6,079 nucleotides of DNA from Methanobacterium sp. (GCA_003164415.1 PLTK01000144.1:1-6079); one strand, 5' to 3'. Positions 1 to 5,559 are shown, counted from the first letter of the stretch. Numbers and translations are program-made. The notes: a model not told the origin generated them from the letters alone.

Positions 1-326
1 AAGGCCTTTTTTTTGAGTTCTGGGTCGTCTACGAACTCAACTTCGCCTGCAACTCTCATCATAGGTGAAACACTTTCCAGGGGTTTCTTACCGTATTCAT
101 GGTGAACTGCTGCTTCGCCTGGTTGGAAGAAACATCCTTCTACCTTATTATTTGCTTGAAGCTGGTTATACATGTCTTTTTTCCCAGATACTATCAAGAA
201 ATAAAACCCACTATCGTCAGCGAACCAGATTCCAAGTGGCCTTACTCGTGGTTGATCTCCATCTACTGTTGCTAGGTAGCAAAGTGGTGTTTCATTGGCA
301 AATTTGATGCAGTCTTTAAAATTCAT
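1..326 (-). CDS. Pyridoxamine 5'-phosphate oxidase-family (FMN-binding split barrel) protein, N-terminal part
   Basis: Partial gene, cut by the left edge after 108 codons. It reads MNFKDCIKFANETPLCYLAT, then VDGDQPRVRPLG, a FYFLIVSGKKDMYNQL strand-turn-helix, and a C-terminal MRVAGEVEFVDDPELKKKA. This order (short helix, 'yLATvdgdqPrvRp', 'K..dmy.qL..n..ve', 'Rv.GevefvdD.elk') is the signature of small FMN- or F420-binding split-barrel proteins of the PPOX superfamily, which are usually 130-150 residues, so perhaps 25-40 residues are missing. Such proteins are cytosolic dimers acting as flavin oxidoreductases or flavin-binding proteins; true pyridoxamine phosphate oxidation cannot be claimed. 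A loop at residues 74-90 (VHHEYGKKPLESVSPMM) looks longer than in the shortest family members. The ATG start follows a perfect AAGGAGG site by 7 bases. Local GC is about 42-47%, clearly above the rest of the window. The promoter region carries repeated ATATCAA/TTGATAT sites. The family call is firm; the substrate is unknown. Confidence 0.88.
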   Translation of the reverse strand, partial: MNFKDCIKFANETPLCYLATVDGDQPRVRPLGIWFADDSGFYFLIVSGKKDMYNQLQANNKVEGCFFQPGEAAVHHEYGKKPLESVSPMMRVAGEVEFVDDPELKKKA

Positions 327-333
327 GTTAATT

Positions 334-340
334 CCTCCTT
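334..340 (-). promoter_or_regulatory. Strong ribosome binding site of the PPOX-family gene
   Basis: AAGGAGG on the minus strand, 7 bases before the ATG at 326. It is one of the two strongest ribosome binding sites in the window and fixes the start codon. With the raised GC of the gene it suggests a well-expressed protein. Confidence 0.85.
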
Positions 341-364
341 ATGTAAAAATATAATGCGAGTTTA

Positions 365-423
365 ATATCAACATTTTGATATCAAAAATACATATCAAAT
401 TATTGATATCAATAAATTGATAT
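365..423. promoter_or_regulatory. Operator-like cluster of ATATCAA / TTGATAT inverted repeats
   Basis: Three inverted repeats of form ATATCAA-N4-TTGATAT lie at 365-382, 392-409 and 406-423. The arms also abut to form two 10-bp palindromes TTGATATCAA at 376-385 and 403-412, whose centres are 27 bp apart. All seven half-sites are perfect. The cluster lies upstream of the minus-strand PPOX-family gene. It overlaps the best TATA box for that gene, TTTATAT at 420-426 on the minus strand, which would place the transcript start near 395-400, inside the cluster. A bound dimeric winged-helix regulator (ArsR, HxlR or MarR type are plausible) would therefore block transcription. The repeats are seen directly; the function is inferred and the regulator gene is not identified in the window. 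Confidence 0.7.
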
Positions 424-739
424 AAAGTAGTATATATACTTTTTTGTGATTATCATTATTTTTAAAAATGTAAAATAAGTTTTTTTTAAATAAAGTTAAT
501 CAATCAGTATCATAAAAGAATTTTTGAAAATGATTTAAATGTAAAATGAATGAGATTTTGTTGAAAGTTATCTGAACATATTTAAAAGAGACGGATAATT
601 TAATTCTAAGATTATGGTAATAAAATGCCAAAAATATAAACAATTGACTTGTAAATAGTATCTACTTGAGTTATAATATAGGTGATAATTCGATATCATA
701 CAAGAATTTTAATAAAACCATAATAACATAAATTGACAT

Positions 740-747
740 ATATATTA
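740..747 (+). promoter_or_regulatory. Probable TATA box of the tautomerase gene
   Basis: TATATATT within the stretch ACATATATATTACAT. Archaeal transcription normally starts about 25 bases downstream, here near 768-772, giving a short leader that just includes the GAGGTGA ribosome binding site at 773-779. A second TATA-like run at 671-680 would give a longer leader. AT richness makes chance matches common. Confidence 0.4.
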
Positions 748-772
748 CATAAATGAATAGAAATTTAATATG

Positions 773-779
773 AGGTGAG
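773..779 (+). promoter_or_regulatory. Ribosome binding site deciding the TTG start of the tautomerase
   Basis: GAGGTGA matches the archaeal anti-Shine-Dalgarno region and lies 4 bases before the TTG at 784. It overlaps the alternative GTG at 775, so that GTG is part of the binding site rather than the start codon. Confidence 0.75.
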
Positions 780-783
780 ATAT

Positions 784-972
784 TTGCCAGTAATTACAAT
801 GGAAGGACCGAAACTTAATAAAGATCAAAAAGCAGAATTAGTTAAATCATTTTCTGAAACCGCAAGCAAAGTAACCGGAATACCTGTTAGTGCTATGGTT
901 GTCATCATTCGTGAATTAGAAGGGGAAAATGCTGGTGTCGGGGGCTGCCTACTCTGTGACATGAAAAAATAG
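784..972 (+). CDS. 4-oxalocrotonate tautomerase (DmpI-like) family protein
   Basis: A 62-codon gene, exactly the usual length of this family of tiny tautomerases, which use an N-terminal proline as general base in keto-enol conversion and assemble as hexamers. The start is the TTG at 784, not the in-frame GTG at 775: the TTG is followed directly by CCA (Pro), as the catalytic mechanism requires after Met removal. GAGGTGA at 773-779 is 4 bases from it and would overlap a GTG start. The mature protein opens PVITMEGPKLNKDQK, the classic first strand and turn, and continues with a helix, VTGIP, strand VVIIREL and the GVGG turn. Relative to the Pseudomonas enzyme, the positions of Arg11, Arg39 and Phe50 are not conserved (Val38 and Ala49 occupy the latter two). 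Arg42 lies nearby, and the tail has a CLLC pair (Cys54, Cys57). Substrate unknown. It appears monocistronic, with a T-rich run just downstream. Confidence 0.9.
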   Translation: MPVITMEGPKLNKDQKAELVKSFSETASKVTGIPVSAMVVIIRELEGENAGVGGCLLCDMKK

Positions 973-988
973 AAATATTATATTTAAA

Positions 989-1000
989 TTTTTTTTCTTT
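989..1000 (+). terminator. T-rich terminator after the tautomerase gene
   Basis: Eight consecutive T followed by CTTT, starting 17 bases after the stop codon. Archaeal RNA polymerase terminates at U-rich tracts without needing a hairpin, so this is a good candidate. The background is also AT-rich, which lowers certainty. Confidence 0.5.
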
Positions 1001-1091
1001 AGCAAATATTTTTGATTCTATATTCCACTAATACATCTTAAAATTATTCTTATTAACTATTTTGTAATGTCCTTTTCTTTTAATCTAGATT

Positions 1092-1215
1092 AATCTATCA
1101 AACAAGAAATGATGCCATTCGATTGATACAATAGTAATATGTATAAATATTTGTTTATAATTCTTAAAATTAACCTTATGGGCAACTGATTGCTCGATCG
1201 CTTGATTGATAGATT
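1092..1215. repeat. 15-bp inverted repeat with GATTGATA copies
   Basis: The left arm AATCTATCAAACAAG (1092-1106) is the reverse complement of CTTGATTGATAGATT (1201-1215) except at one base; the arms are 94 bases apart. GATTGATA occurs in tandem at 1204-1219 and once inside the loop at 1121-1128. The spacing suits a paired protein-binding site or a long RNA stem; neither is proven. Confidence 0.5.
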
Positions 1216-1310
1216 GATAAAATAATTAATTTATCTACAACAATTTTTTTTGAGGTATTCTGAATGAGTTTAATAATAGTCACGAATGATGTGGGGTGTT
1301 TATAGTAAGA

Positions 1311-1318
1311 TTTAAATA
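1311..1318 (+). promoter_or_regulatory. Probable TATA box of the MBL-TetR operon
   Basis: TTTAAATA, about 70 bases before the ATG at 1386. The expected transcript start is near 1338-1343, which falls in the TGACT/AGTCA repeat. TTTATAGT at 1299-1306 is an alternative. Confidence 0.4.
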
Positions 1319-1335
1319 GTTCACAAATTAATTAC

Positions 1336-1352
1336 TGACTGACTGTAAGTCA
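1336..1352. promoter_or_regulatory. Candidate operator of the MBL-TetR operon
   Basis: TGACTGACTGTAAGTCA contains TGACT twice (1336-1340, 1340-1344) facing AGTCA at 1348-1352. The tightest palindrome is TGACT-GTA-AGTCA. It lies between the TATA-like element and the ribosome binding site, where a repressor would block initiation. TetR-family repressors commonly bind such inverted repeats in their own operon promoter, so the downstream TetR protein is the natural candidate. The repeat is seen; the binding is inferred. Confidence 0.45.
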
Positions 1353-1385
1353 AAAAATTTAATGAAAAATAGAGGTAAAAAAATT

Positions 1386-2039
1386 ATGAAAATAGGAGAA
1401 AATGTATATGCTTTAGACTCTACAAAAGGTAGCTATGCTTATTTAATTAAGGATAAAGAAACCATTTTAATAGATACTGGACGACCTGGGAAAGTTAAGA
1501 ATATTTTAAATGAAATTGAATCTTTATACATCAACCCAAAAGATATAAAACATATTTTGTTAACACATCATGATGCAGATCGTGTAGGAAACGCTGCATC
1601 ACTTGAAAAAGAAACAAGAGCTATACTTTGGGCACCAAAAAAGGATATACCCTACATTCTCGGAGATAAAAGTCGTCCTGGAGTTAAAAAATTAGGATCC
1701 CTGTACCTGAGTTTAATGAGAGTAAAAAAACCTGAAAAAATAAGATCCTACGATAATAATAAAATAGATAATATAGAAATAATACCAACACCGGGCCATA
1801 CACCGGGCCATGTATCAATTCTCTATAAAGATATTTTATTTGCTGGTGATCTTGTAAGAAATTCAAACGGAGTACTGAAAATAGCACCTTCCATCATGAA
1901 TGCGGATGAAGAATCAATTAAAGAATCCATACGTAAAATAAGCGAATATTCTTTTAGATGGGTTTGTCCAGATAATGGCGAACCATTAGAATTAAAGGAA
2001 GAATGGAAACAATTATTGAGTGATATTGAAGGAAAGTAA
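1386..2039 (+). CDS. Metallo-beta-lactamase-fold protein with altered metal site
   Basis: A 217-residue protein of the MBL hydrolase superfamily, cytosolic with no signal peptide. The start is the ATG at 1386, since GAGGT at 1372-1376 lies 9 bases upstream; the in-frame ATG at 1362 precedes that site. Recognisable elements: VYALDSTKGSYAYLI (residues 7-21), ILIDTG (27-32), the metal motif LLTHHDADRVG (58-68), PGHTPGH (136-142), LFAGDL (151-156), and a C-terminal CPDNGEP (194-200). In the canonical THxHxDH motif the second His is Asp63 and the last His is Arg66; the usual final His (PGHGxP-type motif) is Asn197. His61, Asp65, His138 and Asp155 are kept. A His-to-Asp change at the first point occurs in known YflN-like relatives; the other two are less usual and suggest one metal or altered chemistry. 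First gene of an operon with a TetR repressor 19 bases on. The substrate cannot be deduced; a role in handling the repressor's inducer is conceivable. Confidence 0.9.
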   Translation: MKIGENVYALDSTKGSYAYLIKDKETILIDTGRPGKVKNILNEIESLYINPKDIKHILLTHHDADRVGNAASLEKETRAILWAPKKDIPYILGDKSRPGVKKLGSLYLSLMRVKKPEKIRSYDNNKIDNIEIIPTPGHTPGHVSILYKDILFAGDLVRNSNGVLKIAPSIMNADEESIKESIRKISEYSFRWVCPDNGEPLELKEEWKQLLSDIEGK

Positions 2040-2058
2040 ATATTTACGGTGGATGATC

Positions 2059-2670
2059 ATGGGAAGAATATCAAAAAAACCTGAAGTAAGAAGAAAAGAA
2101 TTCATTGATACTGCTGACAAATTATTCCGAGAAAAAGGATTTGATCAAACATCCATAAGTGATATTACAGACAAAATGGGTCTTTCACATGGATCACTAT
2201 TCTATTACTTCCAATCCAAAAATGAACTGATGAAGGCAGTGATATATAATCGTTTAGACAATGGTAAGCAAATTCTCAATAATATCGCAGATGATCCCAA
2301 CAAAAATGCTATTCAGAAGATAAAATTAATCCTTAACTCATTAATTAACTCCTATGATACTAAAGATACAATGATTGACTTTTTTCAAAATGAAAGTAAT
2401 GCAGCATTACATAGGGAGTTTACGAAAAGATCTCGCGAATTAATAATACCGTTGTTCTCTCAAATATTTGAACAAGGAGTAAAGGAAGGTTTATTTAGAA
2501 TAAAATATCCAAAAGAAACTCTAGAATATTTGAATTATATAATTGAAAATCTTGTTGAAAATATAACATCCTCCCAGGATAAGAATGAATATCATAGGAA
2601 AATAAAAGCATTAGAAATTATCATCGCCAAGTCACTAGGAGTCCCGGAAGAAAGGATGAAACTCCTTTAA
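2059..2670 (+). CDS. TetR/AcrR-family transcriptional repressor
   Basis: A 203-residue one-component regulator. The N-terminal DNA-binding domain (residues about 9-55) shows the standard pattern: RRKEFIDTADKLFREKGFDQTS, then SISDITDKMGLSHGSLFYYFQSKNEL, where the recognition helix carries the near-invariant GSLFYYF. The rest is a variable all-helical ligand-binding and dimerisation domain with no recognisable ligand signature. The ATG at 2059 is chosen because GGTGG at 2048-2052 lies 6 bases upstream. The ATG at 2053 directly abuts that site, and the ATG at 2020 would overlap the preceding gene and add non-family residues. It follows the MBL gene by 19 bases and is surely co-transcribed, the usual layout for a repressor controlling its own operon. 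The probable operator is the TGACT/AGTCA repeat at 1336-1352. It could also act elsewhere. Confidence 0.93.
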   Translation: MGRISKKPEVRRKEFIDTADKLFREKGFDQTSISDITDKMGLSHGSLFYYFQSKNELMKAVIYNRLDNGKQILNNIADDPNKNAIQKIKLILNSLINSYDTKDTMIDFFQNESNAALHREFTKRSRELIIPLFSQIFEQGVKEGLFRIKYPKETLEYLNYIIENLVENITSSQDKNEYHRKIKALEIIIAKSLGVPEERMKLL

Positions 2671-2702
2671 CATCCATCCACAAATAAAAACAGAAAATTT
2701 CT

Positions 2703-2710
2703 AAAAAAAA
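2703..2710 (-). terminator. Possible U-tract terminator for the minus-strand AbrB-like gene
   Basis: Eight A on the plus strand, read as eight T by transcription coming from the minus-strand gene, about 130 bases past its stop. It lies in the short convergent gap (2671-2840) after the TetR gene, which otherwise shows only weak AT-rich inverted repeats (AATTTGAT near 2713, ATCAAATT near 2768). Confidence 0.3.
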
Positions 2711-2840
2711 GAAATTTGATCAATTATTAGAAGCCCTATAAAAAGAAAACCAACAACTTATTCAATAATCAAATTTGAAGAGTACCTTACATCGAGTTTT
2801 TAATAATATACAAATAGAAATTAATGAAATTTAGGATAGG

Positions 2841-3002
2841 TTACTCATCACTTTTTCTTATTATAAGTTTATGGAAATCTTTATCATCGATTTCTAGAGT
2901 TACATGATCTCCTTTATGTATTTCTACAGCTTTTACCCATTTATTTGGTAGTATTACATGGAATTGATCGTTGCAATATACGAGCCTTCGTGTGCACTTC
3001 AT
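2841..3002 (-). CDS. SpoVT/AbrB-like small DNA-binding protein
   Basis: A 53-residue protein reading MKCTRRLVYCNDQFHVILPN, then KWVKAVEIHKGDHVTLEIDD, then KDFHKLIIRKSDE. The pattern 'grQ..V.iPk.w..al.i.kGD.V.le.d...liIrk' is the swapped-hairpin AbrB fold: two short strands, a helix around KWVKAVEI, the KGD turn, and two final strands. Such proteins bind DNA as dimers and act as transition-state-type regulators or as antitoxins of toxin-antitoxin pairs. No toxin gene lies next to it: the TetR gene is convergent and the kinase gene divergent. The start is supported by GAGGCGAT at 3006-3013, one mismatch from the ideal GAGGTGAT. Cys3, Cys10 and three His residues are present but form no clear metal motif. 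The gene is short enough to be missed by default length cut-offs. Family assignment fairly sure; target unknown. Confidence 0.8.
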   Translation of the reverse strand: MKCTRRLVYCNDQFHVILPNKWVKAVEIHKGDHVTLEIDDKDFHKLIIRKSDE

Positions 3003-3268
3003 ACAATCGCCTCTTTTAACTCAAAATATTCAATTATTTAATATGGATCTGTAAAAATTTAATATCTTTTCTATTATTATTACCTACTATTAAAAGTTAA
3101 ATTATATATATTCTTAAATATATTCAAAGGAAATGACTAGTTTGCTAGGAATAATAATACAAAATTGCAATATCAAGATATAATCAACTATAAAACAAGG
3201 AAAGAGTGTTCACAGCCTATTTATTTTACTTTAATCATTACGGGTTTTTATTTAAATTAATGGTAAAC

Positions 3269-3276
3269 TTTATATA
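3269..3276 (+). promoter_or_regulatory. Archaeal TATA box upstream of the histidine kinase
   Basis: TTTATATA preceded by GGTAAAC, an A-rich stretch suited to TFB recognition. It is the best promoter match in the window. The transcript start is expected near 3297-3302, leaving a leader of about 90 bases to the GTG at 3391 or about 200 to the ATG at 3499. Confidence 0.6.
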
Positions 3277-3304
3277 TTTTAAATGTTACATTTTAAATGT
3301 TACA
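3277..3304 (+). repeat. Perfect 14-bp tandem direct repeat next to the TATA box
   Basis: TTTTAAATGTTACA occurs twice head to tail (3277-3290, 3291-3304), immediately after the TATA box and covering the expected transcript start. Position suggests a binding site for a repressor, or a recent slip duplication. Only the repeat itself is certain. Confidence 0.7.
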
Positions 3305-3498
3305 GCTTTAACTAATTATCGTGATAAATATAACAATTTTTTAAAGATCATATGAACAGTTTATAATTAAATCCTAAATCAGGTTTAAACGTGCTATTGT
3401 TTAAGAAAATTGAAAATTTTTATAATCTGCCCTTTAAATTTTTTGTTTATCATCTAATTCTGTTATTTAATTTAAATTCAATTAGGAATGATTATGAT

Positions 3499-5559
3499 AT
3501 GATTAATAATATGACTAAGAAACCCATAATATCCATTAAAAATGTTTTTTTAATGGCAATAATTACTTTGATCTGTTTTATATCCATTAAAATACTCATG
3601 AGAAATGTTTTACCCTTCAATACGGTTTATGGAAATATTTTCCCGCTAATAATTAATATATTGGTTGTTATAGCATTATTCTATGCAACTATAAGGTCTG
3701 CAGATTCGGGTAGGCGAGTTCAGATGGCATGGATGTTTATGACATTAGCGTTTGTTTTTTTTACTGCAGGAAATATATTAGAACTTGGAATCCATTTGAA
3801 ACCATGGGCATTCCTACCTAATATTTTTTATTTAATTTTCTATCCACTTTTTTCCATTGGAATCTACTTTTTACCCACATTTTCCTTTACTCGAAATGAA
3901 AGAATTAAAATATTTTTAGATATGGGAATAATAATTGTTACACTGGGACTCATATTTTGGGTCTTTCTTATAGTTCCAACTCTTTCAGTAGAACATAACT
4001 CATTTACGAGTAATATACCATTAATCTACATAATTGGATATTTATTATTATTTTTTGTGTTGTTAAGAGGGATTTATAGTAAATTTGATGATTATTATGT
4101 GCCTGTATTACTTTTAAGTCTGGGAATTTTAGCTATGATTATTACCGATAGTGTTTATGCATTCCAAACAGTAAATGGGGCCTATATTTCTGGTGGTTTA
4201 CTGGAGATAGGATGGGTAGTAAGCTTTATGTTCGTTGGATTGGCTGCTTTTTTACAGGGGAGTAAACAGAAAGTTGATTTGAAAAATTATTCTTCATTCA
4301 CAGAATGGATCGAAAAATCTAATTTAATATACTATATACCATTTTTTTGGGTGTTCATCGCCTTTATAATACTTGTATGGTACAATGATAATCTATTTGT
4401 TGTAGATTATTATGATTCAGTTGAAGTTTTTGTTGGATTTATTGTCTTTTTGGTTATTATTCGACAGTTTATTACATTAAAAGAGAATAAAAATCTGTTA
4501 GCTAAAGCAGAGATAGAAGTTGAGTCACGTAAACTTGCAGAAGCCAGGGCTCATGAAAATGAGATGTATTATAAGGCTATTTTTGAAAATACTGGAACAT
4601 CCATCATTATAGTTGATCCGGATATGACAATTTCAAGGGTTAATTCAGAGGTCGAATCGATAACTGGATACACCAAGGATGAGATGGAAGGCAGAAAAAA
4701 ATGGACGGATTTTGTTGTGGAAGAAGATCTTGTTAGGATTACTGGTTATTTTAATCTTAGACATGATTCAAATAAACGTCCAAGGGAATATGAAACACAA
4801 ATTCGGGATAAGTATGGGAATATAAAGGATGTTCTTGTGACCGTTGTAAATATACCAGTTACAAAAAAGTTATTAGCTTCATTTATAGATGTAACAAAAC
4901 GTAAAAATACAGAAAATCAGATTAAATCCTCTTTAAACGAAAAAAGTATTCTTTTGCAGGAGATACATCATAGGGTAAAAAATAATATGCAAATTATTTC
5001 AAGTCTACTTAATCTGCAGACAAGATATGTTAACGATCAAAAAGCTATTGATGTCTTAAAAGAGAGTCAGAATCGAGTTAAATCCATGGCCATGATACAT
5101 GAAAAACTATACTTGTCTAAGGATTTATCACATATCGATTTTGGTGATTATATTAAGAGTCTGGTAACTAATCTGTTCTATTCGTATAATATTGAAAAAA
5201 CACATATTAAACCAGTACTCCAAGTAGAAAATCTGAATTTAAATATTGATACAGCAGTTCCATGCGGTCTTATAATTAGTGAACTCGTATCTAACAGCTT
5301 AAAATATGCATTTCCGCCAGGAATGAACGGGGAAATATTTGTTTCACTTAAATTTGTTAATAATAAATATGAGCTGATTATCCGTGATAATGGTTTAGGA
5401 ATGTCGGATGATATAGATTTTAACAACTTACAAACCCTTGGTTTATTGCTTGTAAACAATTTAACTGAACAGTTAGATGGTGAAATGACCATTAACCGGA
5501 AAAAAGGAACAGAGTTTGGGATCATATTTAAAGAAATAAAATATAAGAATAGAATGTAA
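3499..5559 (+). CDS. Membrane PAS-domain sensor histidine kinase (HisKA_2 type)
   Basis: A 686-residue sensor kinase from the ATG at 3499. About ten hydrophobic segments fill residues 16-325 (roughly 16-34, 47-64, 76-94, 105-126, 140-161, 173-193, 200-222, 232-253, 275-295, 307-325). A charged helix (328-356) follows, then a PAS domain (356-468; YYKAIFENTGTSIIIVD to SFIDVTKRK), a HisKA_2 dimerisation domain with LLQEIHHRVKNNMQ (phospho-acceptor likely His491), and a HATPase domain with N-box ELVSNSLKYAFP (Asn599), G1 motif DNGLGM (630-635), LGLLLV and GTEFGIIF. All catalytic motifs look intact. It should sense a signal in or near the membrane plus a PAS ligand and phosphorylate a response regulator, none of which is encoded here. 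The frame is open from a GTG at 3391 (36 more residues, AGGT site 6 bases upstream); I prefer 3499 because the extra stretch looks like no family N-terminus, and an AGGA lies 11 bases upstream. ATG 3511 is also possible. The signal is unknown. Confidence 0.92.
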   Translation: MINNMTKKPIISIKNVFLMAIITLICFISIKILMRNVLPFNTVYGNIFPLIINILVVIALFYATIRSADSGRRVQMAWMFMTLAFVFFTAGNILELGIHLKPWAFLPNIFYLIFYPLFSIGIYFLPTFSFTRNERIKIFLDMGIIIVTLGLIFWVFLIVPTLSVEHNSFTSNIPLIYIIGYLLLFFVLLRGIYSKFDDYYVPVLLLSLGILAMIITDSVYAFQTVNGAYISGGLLEIGWVVSFMFVGLAAFLQGSKQKVDLKNYSSFTEWIEKSNLIYYIPFFWVFIAFIILVWYNDNLFVVDYYDSVEVFVGFIVFLVIIRQFITLKENKNLLAKAEIEVESRKLAEARAHENEMYYKAIFENTGTSIIIVDPDMTISRVNSEVESITGYTKDEMEGRKKWTDFVVEEDLVRITGYFNLRHDSNKRPREYETQIRDKYGNIKDVLVTVVNIPVTKKLLASFIDVTKRKNTENQIKSSLNEKSILLQEIHHRVKNNMQIISSLLNLQTRYVNDQKAIDVLKESQNRVKSMAMIHEKLYLSKDLSHIDFGDYIKSLVTNLFYSYNIEKTHIKPVLQVENLNLNIDTAVPCGLIISELVSNSLKYAFPPGMNGEIFVSLKFVNNKYELIIRDNGLGMSDDIDFNNLQTLGLLLVNNLTEQLDGEMTINRKKGTEFGIIFKEIKYKNRM

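Larger units (their letters stand above)
327..783. other. Divergent intergenic region between PPOX-family and tautomerase genes
   Basis: No credible gene on either strand in 457 bases of very AT-rich DNA. The left part holds the ribosome binding site and operator cluster of the minus-strand gene. The right part holds candidate TATA elements for the plus-strand tautomerase gene: TATATATT at 740-747 and a weaker TTATAATATA at 671-680. The middle (about 430-660) is A/T tracts in which I see no structure beyond composition. Confidence 0.6.
973..1385. other. Intergenic region upstream of the MBL-TetR operon, with repeats
   Basis: No gene seen on either strand. It contains the T-rich terminator of the preceding gene, a 15-bp inverted repeat (1092-1106 with 1201-1215, one mismatch), three copies of GATTGATA (1121-1128, 1204-1211, 1212-1219), a small GGGCAA/TTGCTC hairpin at 1180-1195, TATA-like TTTAAATA at 1311-1318, and a TGACT/AGTCA inverted repeat at 1336-1352. 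Confidence 0.55.
3003..3498. other. Divergent intergenic region between AbrB-like and histidine kinase genes
   Basis: AT-rich DNA without a convincing gene. The left part must hold the promoter of the minus-strand AbrB-like gene; the right part holds a strong TATA box at 3269-3276 and a perfect 14-bp tandem repeat at 3277-3304. From 3391 the kinase reading frame is already open, so 3391-3498 may be leader or coding depending on the true start. Confidence 0.5.

Noticed and set aside
65..307. Plus-strand open frame of 80 codons
   Set aside because: It is the antisense shadow of the PPOX-family gene, whose minus-strand translation has clear family motifs and a perfect ribosome binding site.
447..461. 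Fur/DtxR-like TGATTATCATTATT
   Set aside because: Only a partial match to iron-box consensus in very AT-rich DNA and not at a predicted promoter position.
327..783. CRISPR array or leader suggested by repeated ATATCAA units
   Set aside because: The units are 7-10 bp with spacers of 4-7 bases, far too short for CRISPR; they fit an operator cluster.
775..786. GTG at 775 as tautomerase start
   Set aside because: It overlaps the GAGGTGA ribosome binding site and would bury the catalytic proline three residues inside the protein.
1362..1385. ATG at 1362 as start of the MBL gene
   Set aside because: The GAGGT site lies downstream of it and is correctly placed for the ATG at 1386.
973..1385. tRNA or other standard RNA gene in the gap
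   Set aside because: No cloverleaf or GC-rich structured core is visible; hairpins are short and AT-rich.
1684..1887. Minus-strand open frame inside the MBL gene
   Set aside because: Shadow of a well-supported gene; no ribosome binding site and no family resemblance.
2841..3002. Toxin-antitoxin module around the AbrB-like gene
   Set aside because: No toxin-like reading frame on the same strand next to it; the neighbours are in opposite orientation.
5178..5525. Minus-strand 115-codon frame inside the kinase gene
   Set aside because: It lies opposite the HATPase domain, whose motifs are intact on the plus strand; the minus-strand product resembles nothing.
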